Of a stretch of 64,000 nt of DNA, positions 36,401 through 43,546 are shown in pieces. The notes beneath the pieces were generated by a model. That model searched no databases. It saw only the letters and a program-made list of their open reading frames with translations, and was not told where the DNA came from. The first letter of the stretch is position 1; every line of letters starts with the position of its first letter. Both the position numbers and the translations under genes were made by a program. This DNA is from CAYFUR01 sp964346275 (GTDB lineage: Bacteria; Sumerlaeota; Sumerlaeia; SLMS01): contig CAYFUR010000003.1 of the NCBI GenBank assembly GCA_964346275.1, forward strand, positions 1 through 64,000. The letters are read 5' to 3'.

Positions 36401-38521
36401 GATACACAGATTGCAAGCACGACAACCGATGCCGACGGCCGCTATCTGTTCGATGATTTGCCGCCGGGCGATTACATTGTGGACGTGACCGACGACAACA
36501 ACGTGGCAACGGGCCTCCTCACGACGCCCCCCGAGCCGCGTGCCGTCACGCTTGCCGTTGGCCAGGACTTCCTCGATGCGGACTTTGGATATAATGAGCC
36601 GGACGGTGAGATCGGGGACTTTGTCTGGAACGACCTGGATGGCGATGGAATCCAGGATGGCGGAGAACCAGGCATTGAAAACGTCACGCTTGAGCTTTAC
36701 CGCGACACAAACGGCAACGGCTCCGTCGATTCCGGCGAGACTCTCCTCGCCACGACGTCCACCGATGATGCGGGAGCATATCTCTTCGAGGGCCTTGAGC
36801 CCGGCGATTACGTTGTTGTGGTGACCGATGACAACACCGTCATTAACGGCGGGTTGACAACGCCTCCCGAGCCGCGGGCATCCACGTTGACGCCTGGCAG
36901 CCTTCAGGATCTTACTGTCGATTTCGGCTATGATCAGGAAGACGGGAGCATCAGCGCCCAGGTCTTCCAGGATGATAACTGCGACGGGTTGTTCAACGGC
37001 TCGGATGCGGGTCTTGGCAATGTGACAGTGGACCTTTACCGTGATGTGAATGGCGACGGAGTGGTCGACGCGGGCGACGTGTTGCTCGACACTGAAACAA
37101 CCGGCGGCGGCGGCAACTATACATTCGATGGGCTGGCCGCTGATGACTACCTGGTCGAGGTGACAGATGCGAATAACGTGCTGAGCGGCCTCTCGCTTTC
37201 CACGGTACAGAATCCCATCTCGCTTGAATTGAACACGGGCCAGAGCTTCACAGCGGCGGACTTCGGCTACGTGACCACCGGGGCGCCAGATGTGGTTCTG
37301 ACCTTCCGCGCCCGCCTCGTCATCGATGGCTCGACTGAAGACGGAGAGGATGGTGAGGGGCGCTATGCGTTTACCACCGGTTCGCCGGGAAGCGGGACCA
37401 CTTTCGTCACGGTTCAGGGAGATAGTGGAAGTTCCGCCGACGACGATTCCGGATGGCAGCTCTATACGGTCAATCTGGGTCCATTGTCCGCGGACAATTA
37501 CGAGCTGACCCTTGGCGCGTTCATGACGGAACACACGACGGTCAGCGAGGACGTACAGGCCTACTTCGATGACGTCACCGTCAGCCGTGGCTACGTGACC
37601 TTGTTGGAAGCGAGCTTCGATAGCGGCCAGGAAGGCTTTGTCTATTCCGACGACGTATTTGGAACCAGCAATCCCGCCGATGCCAACGGCAGTTACACCG
37701 CCACAGAGGGATTCAGCGGTGGCGGTTTGAATGTTTCCCTCGGCGGAGTGACCAATACCGCCCTGACGGACATCTCGGGAGCTTTCCAAATCAATGTTCC
37801 GGTGCCCGAGTCCCAGGGAACGATCGGCAACTTTGTCTGGGAAGACCAGAACCGCAACCAGTTGCAGGATGATTTCGAGCCCGGACTCGGCAATGTCACG
37901 GTCGATCTTTATCGCGATGTGGATGGAGACGGCGTCGTGAGCAGCGGGGACTTCTTGCTCGGAACCCGCACCACAAACAGCCGGGGCTTCTACCTCTTCA
38001 GCTGTCTGGATCCCGATGATTATGTTGTCCGCGTGTCGGATACAAACAGTGTCACTTCCGGGCTTTTCCTGACAAACACATCCAACCCGCGCAGCCTGAC
38101 CCTGGGTCCAGCGGAGCAGAACATCGATCAGGACTTTGGCTATGCCGATAATCCGATCACCCTCGTCACGCTCTCGGCCTTCGAGGCCACGCTGGCCGAG
38201 CTCGGCGGCAATCCGCGGATTACATGGAAGACGGCCCGTGAAATCGACGCGATTGGATACCACTTGTATCGCGCGGACCTCGCCGGAAACAAGGGCGTCG
38301 CCGAGCGTTTAACCTTTTCCATGATCCCCGCCCAGGGTCTCTTGAGCGATGGCGCGGAATACCAGTTCACCGACCCGGAGCCCTTCAGCCAGGGCGATTC
38401 ACAGCGTGGCTATATTCTGCGCGCCTTTGAAACAAGTGGCAGCTACACGGACTACGGTCCGGCGATGCTTTCAACTCCCTCGTCGGTCGATACCGGTGTC
38501 GAGGAATGGCTGGACTACTAA
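33491..38521 (+). CDS. giant secreted protein with ten SdrD B-like repeats
   Basis: 1676 residues. Signal peptide (RRRCLLFRSLLFFTFSLGFFF, cleavage near ASA), an N-terminal beta domain (about 30-245; PEP-CTERM-type protein-like), nine tandem SdrD B-like domains of about 110 residues (about 248-1260), an unrelated beta domain (about 1261-1442), a tenth repeat (about 1443-1552) and a C-terminal FN3-like part (about 1553-1676). Each repeat has GSIGDFVWNDL, then DxNGDGxQDPGEPGI, a calcium-binding-type loop, and ends in DFGY. The domains should make a stiff, calcium-stabilised extracellular stalk. No LPXTG or PEP-CTERM sorting signal is visible at the end. Confidence 0.9.
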   Translation: MRRRCLLFRSLLFFTFSLGFFFHSAKEASATTIQLDFDSLPEGLIVDDEFQLSAGVTIDALKGPASGSQSQGYGVFYDTTQTGGADPDLEGPPWSAGNAQFFIAGNALIVQENGPNSTEISNGILSTNDPDDNGGGGTLIFESDVPLEAIQFWWVDLDTPSDAFLRFIDTDSGNDVSVNFTEFSNPASVFYDPSVVFGDNSFDQINPITVADLTTFQGVTWTQFDILRFELDISGGTAFLEVDTLPDGSIGDFVWNDLDSDGNQDPGEPGIQRVTLDLYQDDGDGVFEPGGDDTLFRSQTTDDQGAYDFIGLPSDDYWVTVSDNFGVLTGAQTNGGAVPDPLLVNLGTDEDFNTADFGYNQPTGSIGDLVWNDDNGNGIFEAGEAGIGQATVRLWRDDDNSGTINSGDTIVRTETTDASGAYDFINLPPDQYIVEVTDDKNVIDGALTTPPEPRVVNLALGEDFNDADFGYNEPDGSIGDLVWRDENQDGIVDPGEPGIGNVTLELFRDENGNNTLDVSDTLIDTAVTDGNGAYDFRGLPAGTYHVDVTDENGVVTSLVFTTANDPETVALAAGEDFNDADFGYFGGGSIGDFVWNDLNGDTVQDPGESGIPNVTVDLYRDVNGDGLFDSGDQYLQTQTTDGSGAYDFTGLGADDYLVVVSDYNGVIDGDGSNRILTTANDPLAVALASGQDFNDADFGYRRRGTIGDFVWNDLNGDGVQDPGEPGIPNATLELVVDVNGNGVIDAGENVALRDTTDANGAYLFENVFPGDFIVRVTDENNVITGALTTGNEPFALTLGGAEDRLDVDFGYNQGNGTIGDFIWSDLDGDGVQDGGEPGIGGVTVDLYRDANGSGTIDSGDPLIGTQVTDAGGNYDFAGLPAGDYLVDVTDANSVIDGGLTTPPDPLLVNLASGQDFNDADFGYQPFGSIGDFVWDDQDGDGNQDAGEPGIQNVTLVLYDDANGNGVIDGGDTQIASTTTDADGRYLFDDLPPGDYIVDVTDDNNVATGLLTTPPEPRAVTLAVGQDFLDADFGYNEPDGEIGDFVWNDLDGDGIQDGGEPGIENVTLELYRDTNGNGSVDSGETLLATTSTDDAGAYLFEGLEPGDYVVVVTDDNTVINGGLTTPPEPRASTLTPGSLQDLTVDFGYDQEDGSISAQVFQDDNCDGLFNGSDAGLGNVTVDLYRDVNGDGVVDAGDVLLDTETTGGGGNYTFDGLAADDYLVEVTDANNVLSGLSLSTVQNPISLELNTGQSFTAADFGYVTTGAPDVVLTFRARLVIDGSTEDGEDGEGRYAFTTGSPGSGTTFVTVQGDSGSSADDDSGWQLYTVNLGPLSADNYELTLGAFMTEHTTVSEDVQAYFDDVTVSRGYVTLLEASFDSGQEGFVYSDDVFGTSNPADANGSYTATEGFSGGGLNVSLGGVTNTALTDISGAFQINVPVPESQGTIGNFVWEDQNRNQLQDDFEPGLGNVTVDLYRDVDGDGVVSSGDFLLGTRTTNSRGFYLFSCLDPDDYVVRVSDTNSVTSGLFLTNTSNPRSLTLGPAEQNIDQDFGYADNPITLVTLSAFEATLAELGGNPRITWKTAREIDAIGYHLYRADLAGNKGVAERLTFSMIPAQGLLSDGAEYQFTDPEPFSQGDSQRGYILRAFETSGSYTDYGPAMLSTPSSVDTGVEEWLDY
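34232..37270 (+). repeat. nine tandem protein-domain repeats of about 340 bp
   Basis: Each unit begins with GGx-(AGC/TCG/ACG)-ATC-GG and encodes GSIGD; each ends in the codons for DFGY. The units differ by many synonymous and amino-acid changes, so they are old duplications, but short-read assembly may still have changed the copy number. Confidence 0.85.
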
Positions 38522-38525
38522 GAAA

Positions 38526-38567
38526 GAAGAGCGGGGGATGGATGACTTTGAACCTCCTCCGCTCTTC
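38526..38567 (+). terminator. inverted repeat after the repeat-protein gene
   Basis: GAAGAGCGG pairs perfectly with CCGCTCTTC over a 24-nt loop, 4 nt after the stop codon. No T-run follows, so it is a weak or Rho-assisted terminator candidate. Confidence 0.4.
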
Positions 38568-38651
38568 ACATTCTGTCAAAGAGTAGGCGTTGACAGAACT
38601 CAGGAAAAAACCCAGGTTACCGAACGATTGCGAAAGGAAAGTGTGTTTTCG

Positions 38652-38825
38652 ATGAAGCAGGAACCAAAAACGACCCGAACAAAGACGGATCTTCCAAAAG
38701 ACCGGCCGGCCTCGGAAAAGTCTACGGTAAAGGCCTATGTCCGCCCGCGTATCGTGACACATTCCTCTAAAGACCTGGAAAACCAGAGTCTTCAGGTGAA
38801 TGCTTGCACTTCGTTCATCCCCTGA
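38652..38825 (+). CDS. 57-residue peptide, RiPP-precursor-like
   Basis: 57 residues from ATG 38652: a basic, Lys/Thr/Pro-rich front (1-27), then AYVRPRIVTHSSKDLENQSL and the end QVNACTSFIP. It has no signal peptide and no membrane helix. Y-x2-P-x-I is the leader motif that RRE (PqqD-like) domains bind in lasso peptide precursors, and a short conserved-looking tail after it is how such precursors are built; both points are known family features, the application here is inference. Its last 26 nt overlap the start of the nucleotidyltransferase gene in another frame, so the two are coupled. GGAAAG lies about 11 nt upstream. Confidence 0.65.
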   Translation: MKQEPKTTRTKTDLPKDRPASEKSTVKAYVRPRIVTHSSKDLENQSLQVNACTSFIP

Positions 38826-40077
38826 CGCTCGCGTGCCTCCGAAGACCTCTTTTTCCCACGCAAGGCCTTACTTTACCAGGGACAGTCTCTCCAGGGACTC
38901 CCGAAAACTTCGCCTCGAGGTGTTGGGACTGCTCTCCCGCCCAGCCCTTCCCTCTCATCGAGAAACCCTCCGGAAAGCCCTCAAAGCCCCTCAATGGAAG
39001 CCTGTGGATCATATCGGGGCGGCGGAACTCCTCGATCCCCTCTTTCTCCACCACATGCTGAGCAGTGGGATTCCGCCGACGGCCTTCTCTCCAGGATGGC
39101 CTTCGCCTGAAAAAGCGCAGAGCCTCCTTTCAAGCCAGGGACTTTCCTATTTCCATCGCCGGGAAATCATGAAAGAGCTTCTCTCCGCATTAAGCAGCCA
39201 TGGCGTTGGGCCTTTGTTGCTGCTGAAAGGCGCGGCCCTCGAAGCCGCGTATCCCACTCCGGCGCTCCGCCAGATGTGCGACCTCGATATCGCCTTCGAC
39301 GGGGAGCATCTTTCTGAAGCCAGTGCGATTCTGAGGAATTTGGGATGGACCCCTGCCGCGGGGAAGGAGCCCTTGCTCTGGCGCCATCGCTCTGGACTCC
39401 TCCTGGATATTCATATCCCGGCTTCGGAATTCGACAAGGAAATCTTCCAGGCAGGAGAGCAATCTGAAAGCTTTGCTGCCAGCGCCAGCGAAGTGCGCAT
39501 TCCGCGAAAGGCTCACCATTTAGTGATTCTCGCCCTTCACGCCGAACGGAATTGCGGAAACCGCCTTTGGCGCGATGTCTGTGATATCCAGGCGCTTCTG
39601 GCAGAAGGTGAAGCTGAAATGGCGTGCGAGGAAGCACTCGCCTTCGCGAAAGGCCATGGGTGCCTGGCGGAAATGCAGGGAATGTTTTGCTTCATCAACC
39701 GCCACGCCAGGCCTCCCTTCGAGCTCCCCCAGGCCACTGCTCTCTCCGAGCCGGAAGGCAAGAAAACCAAAGCCATTTGCGCGCTCTACCAGATGATCGG
39801 CGTGGAAGAAGCACCGCCGCTGGCACTCAACCTCCTGCGCTTTACGTTTTTTCGGGGTGGAACAAAAGAGAACCGCAAGAGAGGGATGCAGCCGGTGGAG
39901 GCGCGCGAGCGGGACGTTCTTCTTGGGGATTTGCCAGCGCGGGGAACTTTTCAGCGCCATTGGCTGCGGGCGCGGCTTCTCTGGGATTTTCTCTCGTCGG
40001 GCAGAACGCGGCACTATTGGAAGCTTATTCGGCTTCAGCACCGCCTTTATTCCTCCAGCAAAAAGCCGTTCTCTTAA
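38800..40077 (+). CDS. nucleotidyltransferase-family protein (NTP_transf_5 type)
   Basis: 425 residues. Seen: PLLLLKGAALEAAYPTPALRQMCDLDIAFDG at about residues 138-168, which matches the NTP_transf_5 signature (LKG, RxMxDxDI) with the two catalytic aspartates, then AHHLVILALHAERNCGNRLWRDVCDIQALL near 240. Members transfer nucleotidyl or sugar groups; one acts on the lasso peptide pseudomycoidin, which is the known link to peptide modification, and others occur in polysaccharide clusters. ATG 38800 overlaps the small peptide gene by 26 nt. Its end overlaps the convergent NusG-like gene by 4 nt. The substrate is not known. Confidence 0.8.
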   Translation: MLALRSSPDARVPPKTSFSHARPYFTRDSLSRDSRKLRLEVLGLLSRPALPSHRETLRKALKAPQWKPVDHIGAAELLDPLFLHHMLSSGIPPTAFSPGWPSPEKAQSLLSSQGLSYFHRREIMKELLSALSSHGVGPLLLLKGAALEAAYPTPALRQMCDLDIAFDGEHLSEASAILRNLGWTPAAGKEPLLWRHRSGLLLDIHIPASEFDKEIFQAGEQSESFAASASEVRIPRKAHHLVILALHAERNCGNRLWRDVCDIQALLAEGEAEMACEEALAFAKGHGCLAEMQGMFCFINRHARPPFELPQATALSEPEGKKTKAICALYQMIGVEEAPPLALNLLRFTFFRGGTKENRKRGMQPVEARERDVLLGDLPARGTFQRHWLRARLLWDFLSSGRTRHYWKLIRLQHRLYSSSKKPFS

Positions 40078-40682
40078 TTTGGATGGTTTGCCGCGATACC
40101 CTGGAAAGATTGGCGGCGGAAGAATCGCTGCATGCGCTTGCCTCCACGACGACGGCGAGACTTGACCGCTCCGGTTGCTTCATCAAGCGGCGAGACATCG
40201 CAGGTTGCGACCTGGATTTCGTAGGCGCCGGACATGATCGGCAAGGTGAAGGCGAGCGACGTCAGGCGCGGCCCGGACTTTAAAACGGTGCCGACATAGC
40301 CTTTGAACACACCCGAGTGAATCCTTGCCTTTTGTTCCCGTGCGGGAAGGGGCACGAATCTCGGGTCGACACGCCTGCTGCACAGAGTCTTCAGGACGGA
40401 GATTTCTCTATCCGATATTGAACGATATCCCGAGTCTCGCGAACCGAGAATACTCTGCATCGCGGGGACCGTGCTGACTTCCCGAAGAACCGAGGATGAA
40501 CTCACAAAAGGTCTGAGAAAAACATACCGGCTAAAGAGCAGCCTGCCACCATCCTTCGTCTGAACAACAGGGAGATAGACATCCCCAAGTTGCTTCTCGT
40601 CGAGGGCTCGGAAAGCCTCTCGCTCCCCGCGGCACCTCGTCTCGATCGCGATCCATTCTGCTTGTTCCCGGCTTTGGATCAT
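40074..40682 (-). CDS. NusG paralogue (RfaH/LoaP-like antitermination protein)
   Basis: 202 residues. NusG N-terminal-like domain (about 8-110; EWIAIETRCRGEREAFRALDEKQLGDVYLP, RYVFLRPF) and a C-terminal KOW domain (about 125-165; IHSGVFKGYVGTVLKSGPRLTSLAF), then a basic Arg/Lys-rich tail. Specialised NusG paralogues of this kind bind RNA polymerase and let it read through long polysaccharide operons. Its ATG overlaps the stop of the Wza-like gene by 4 nt, so they are translated together. No ops/JUMPstart element is recognised upstream of the plus-strand polysaccharide genes. Confidence 0.85.
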   Translation of the reverse strand: MIQSREQAEWIAIETRCRGEREAFRALDEKQLGDVYLPVVQTKDGGRLLFSRYVFLRPFVSSSSVLREVSTVPAMQSILGSRDSGYRSISDREISVLKTLCSRRVDPRFVPLPAREQKARIHSGVFKGYVGTVLKSGPRLTSLAFTLPIMSGAYEIQVATCDVSPLDEATGAVKSRRRRGGKRMQRFFRRQSFQGIAANHPN

Positions 40683-41800
40683 GGCGCGACCGCCGGACTG
40701 TAGGTGGCATTCACGCCCGTCGTCGCAGTTGTGCTGAAGATCGAACCGATAATCTCCAACGGATAGCGGACCGGATGCTTATAGACAAATATCTGATCGC
40801 CATCCTTGAGCAAAAAATCCGGTTCCTTGCGGCCAAGGATTTTCCGAGCGTCGATGAAGTAGCTCTCCTGGCTCCCGTCTTCAAAACTGCGGACAATCTC
40901 GAGATCGGAATCAGCGCCATACTTCAACCCGCCGCGCTCCGTGATGACGTGGGCAAGGGTATGAAGGCTCGGACCCAGATAAGTCACGCCGGGGTTGTTG
41001 ATATGGCCCATGACAATAACCGAGCCGGCGGTTGGGACATAGAGAATATCTCCCGGGCGAACGGGCAGGTTATAGACAAGGTTCCCATTCAGAATAAATT
41101 CTTCGATTGGGATTGTATATTCTTCCCATGGTTCGAGGCGCTCATTTTCGGAAAGACGCTCGAAGAGTTCCGCGATCGGCAGCTCGCTTGCCTCTTTTTG
41201 GGTGATTTTCTGGCGGTAGAGTCGCAGGAACCGCCCCGGCGGAAGGCCGCCGCGATTGGTAAAGGCCAGCCCGCCCGCCTGGAAAAGCGCGTCCAGGACC
41301 GTATCACCGAAAGTCCAGGGGTATCGCCCGGGCTCGTTGACCACGCCGAGGACGGTCACCTGGTTCTGAGCATATTCTTCAATACTGACGATCACCACCG
41401 GATCTTTCACGTAGCGTGAAAACGCGGCGGTAAGTTCTTCCTGCAGTTGATCGACTGTTTTTCCATGCACGTTGATCGCGCCGATCAGCGGAAGGGTGAT
41501 CGTCGGAGTTTCTGTAACTCGTATAGTCAGCCCCTGCTGGCCACTATCTTCTGCGCCCACTTTCTCACCAAGGATGTCCGGACGCCCCAGCAAGGCGAGG
41601 TTCAAGACGTCGCCAGGGCCAATATAATACTCGGAAGGCTGTTGAAGCACCATTTCCGGGTCGTTCAGCATACTGTCGAGGGTGGCGCGATGGAGTTCCG
41701 TTGCGGGATCACGCGGCGGGGAAATGTCGGGGCTACCGGCATTGCGGGCGCAGCCTGAGACGAACGCGAGAACCAGGAACAGGCAGCCGGCCAGGGCCAT
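40679..41800 (-). CDS. Wza-like polysaccharide export lipoprotein
   Basis: 373 residues from ATG 41800; TTG 41842 is an alternative and has GAAGAG close upstream. Lipobox FVSGC with Cys17, so it is an outer-membrane lipoprotein. Seen: a polysaccharide-export domain (about 45-150; YYIGPGDVLNLALLGRPDI) and SLBB-type domains (about 160-345; VTVLGVVNEPGRYPW, VIVMGHINNPG, FLLKDGDQIFVYKHP). Proteins of this family form the outer-membrane channel through which capsule or exopolysaccharide leaves the cell. No Wzc co-polymerase lies next to it. Confidence 0.93.
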   Translation of the reverse strand: MALAGCLFLVLAFVSGCARNAGSPDISPPRDPATELHRATLDSMLNDPEMVLQQPSEYYIGPGDVLNLALLGRPDILGEKVGAEDSGQQGLTIRVTETPTITLPLIGAINVHGKTVDQLQEELTAAFSRYVKDPVVIVSIEEYAQNQVTVLGVVNEPGRYPWTFGDTVLDALFQAGGLAFTNRGGLPPGRFLRLYRQKITQKEASELPIAELFERLSENERLEPWEEYTIPIEEFILNGNLVYNLPVRPGDILYVPTAGSVIVMGHINNPGVTYLGPSLHTLAHVITERGGLKYGADSDLEIVRSFEDGSQESYFIDARKILGRKEPDFLLKDGDQIFVYKHPVRYPLEIIGSIFSTTATTGVNATYSPAVAP

Positions 41801-41852
41801 TGGCCGCGTTTGGAAAGCGAATCCATCGTTTTTTTCGGACAAAAGCTCTTCT

Positions 41853-43526
41853 TTAATCCTGCGTGATGGGGCTGGAGAGGTCGCGGTCGTCGTCATCATC
41901 ATCATCGTCGTCATCGTCGTCATCGATGGAATCCCAAAGGGCAACACTTCCAACGGCGATTCCTGTGCCGGCCGCCGCACCAGCGACAGTGGCACCGGCG
42001 GTGCTGACTGCGCAAGGCCAAGGAATGAGCGCGGCGGCTCCCCGGGCACAGCGGAACTTGACGCGAACGAGCTCAACACGGCCATCGACCGGCTCGCCAT
42101 CTTCACCAGGTTCGCCGGTTATGGTGATCCGGCCGCTTTCCTCTTCATCGGAATCGATATCCCAATCGAGAGTGCCGCCACCATCCTCCGTGCCGGCAAA
42201 ATCAAGGCACTTGGGATTATAGAGAAAGGTCATCTGAAATTGATCAAGCGTGGGCGCCTGGTGGGCGACCACCGGAATGACTACGCTGTCGCCGCAGTTG
42301 GCTTCGCCCGATCCCACTTCCAGAACAAATCCTTCCGGCAGGCTCTCTGGGGTTTCCTCGGAAGGAACCGCTGTCTTGCGGCAACGGGCATCGCCAGGAA
42401 CGACCTGAGCGGGTTGAAGATTTTCGCCAAGTCCGGCAAGGTCCAGCTCGGTAGCGCATGGACAGCGCTTCACGCATCGCATCTTAAGTGTGAAGATTTC
42501 GCCATTTCCTTCGATGGCAGAGCCTTTTTCCCGAGTCCCCGTGAGGATGACGATTCCGTCGCGAAGCAGTTCGCTTTCGATGGACCAGCCATCGGTCAGA
42601 TCCGTGGACTCCACTTCCCGGAAATCCACACAGGTCGAATCATAAACCAGCGTGGCGCGGAACGAACTGACCGAGGTTGCCCCATTGATCGTCACGGGAA
42701 GGTCGAAATTTTCCCCGCATTCAGAGATGGCGGAGCCAACAGAAATGGTATAGCCAGACGGCGTGCTGGAGGCAGGAAGTTCTCCATCATCCTCATCTTC
42801 TCGGCACAAAACCTGGCCAGCCTGAGCATCGGCGTTTTGCAAGCCCCCCTCGAGATCAGTCAGGCGGATTTCCGAATCACATTCGCAGCCTTCGTCCTGT
42901 GCGTTCATAATCTGGGAGGGATCGTCGGGGTTGACGTTTCCGACATTCGCATTGGCGACGCGGATAAAACGCCAGCGCCCGTCGCCGGCTTTGAGGAAAC
43001 GAGCAACATCCTGGTTGCCGAGCACAGCAACCTGCACCGGCTCGTCCCTGTAATGAACCGCGGCGAATGTATCGTTATAGCTGATCGCCTGGATCTCGTC
43101 CGGGCCATTAATGCGGAGAGCAAGCTGGGCGGGGCTACTGACCTCTGCGCCAGCTCCGAGGGGAACAAAGCTCAGGTCCTTGTAGAGCACCTCCACCGGT
43201 TTTTCCATGGGGCTGACAACGGCCACCTGGCCCTTTTCGAGAACGACATAGCCCATGGAGGGGAATAGCGCCCTCGAGAAGGCGTCCAGAAGAATTGTCT
43301 GTCCGTTGTCATTTCGGACCATGACCGGGCTTTCCCCGGCGATCAGGCGGTCGCCGTCCTTTAAGAGCCGGCTGCCGCCCGCTTCCACTTCGATTTTTTC
43401 CGACACACGTTCGAAGTGGAAACTGTCCTCGGACTCGGCAAGCCCGATCGCCTGCGCCAGCGCGGAATTCGCGGGTACCACCAGGGAGGCGAGTCCAGCG
43501 AGTAGGCAAAAAAGAAGGTTTCTCAT
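41853..43526 (-). CDS. secreted protein with FecR-like part and two cohesin-like domains
   Basis: 557 residues. Signal peptide (RNLLFCLLAGLASLVVPANSALA). An N-terminal part (about 30-150; ERVSEKIEVEAGGSRLLKDG, RLIAGESPVMV) has FecR-like strands. Two cohesin-like domains (about 250-350 and 370-480) each carry Cys-rich edges (CGENFDLPVTI, FRATLVYDSTCVDF and CGDSVVIPVVA, FQMTFLYNPKCLDF). A Gly/Ala hydrophobic helix (about 510-530) is followed by 13 consecutive Asp and RDLSSPITQD. It is the middle gene of the operon leading to the Wza-like protein. Cohesins bind dockerins in cellulosomes, but cohesin-like folds also occur as plain beta-sandwich modules, and no dockerin is visible here. Confidence 0.82.
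   Translation of the reverse strand: MRNLLFCLLAGLASLVVPANSALAQAIGLAESEDSFHFERVSEKIEVEAGGSRLLKDGDRLIAGESPVMVRNDNGQTILLDAFSRALFPSMGYVVLEKGQVAVVSPMEKPVEVLYKDLSFVPLGAGAEVSSPAQLALRINGPDEIQAISYNDTFAAVHYRDEPVQVAVLGNQDVARFLKAGDGRWRFIRVANANVGNVNPDDPSQIMNAQDEGCECDSEIRLTDLEGGLQNADAQAGQVLCREDEDDGELPASSTPSGYTISVGSAISECGENFDLPVTINGATSVSSFRATLVYDSTCVDFREVESTDLTDGWSIESELLRDGIVILTGTREKGSAIEGNGEIFTLKMRCVKRCPCATELDLAGLGENLQPAQVVPGDARCRKTAVPSEETPESLPEGFVLEVGSGEANCGDSVVIPVVAHQAPTLDQFQMTFLYNPKCLDFAGTEDGGGTLDWDIDSDEEESGRITITGEPGEDGEPVDGRVELVRVKFRCARGAAALIPWPCAVSTAGATVAGAAAGTGIAVGSVALWDSIDDDDDDDDDDDDDRDLSSPITQD
41886..41924 (-). repeat. triplet run encoding 13 aspartates
   Basis: Thirteen GAT/GAC codons in mixed order within the cohesin-like gene. 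The mixture of both codons argues for selection on the amino acids and not a simple slippage tract. Confidence 0.85.
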
Positions 43527-43546
43527 GGGTGAAATCAGGTCATTCC

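Noticed and set aside
34232..37270. Regular repeats as a possible CRISPR array
   Set aside because: The period is about 340 bp, the units are divergent and all in one open frame with domain structure. There are no short identical repeats or cas genes.
36185..38263. Very long leftward open frame (692 codons) opposite the repeat protein
   Set aside because: It is the mirror of the SdrD-type repeats: composition biased and repetitive, no start signal, and the plus-strand frame has a clear signal peptide and domains.
38652..40682. Complete lasso peptide biosynthesis cluster
   Set aside because: Only a leader-like motif and a nucleotidyltransferase are present. The required cyclase and RRE/protease genes are not in the window, so I do not claim a lasso cluster.
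41886..41924. Simple-sequence slippage tract
   Set aside because: GAT and GAC codons are mixed in irregular order, and the frame stays open to a normal C-terminus. It is better explained as coding for an acidic tail.
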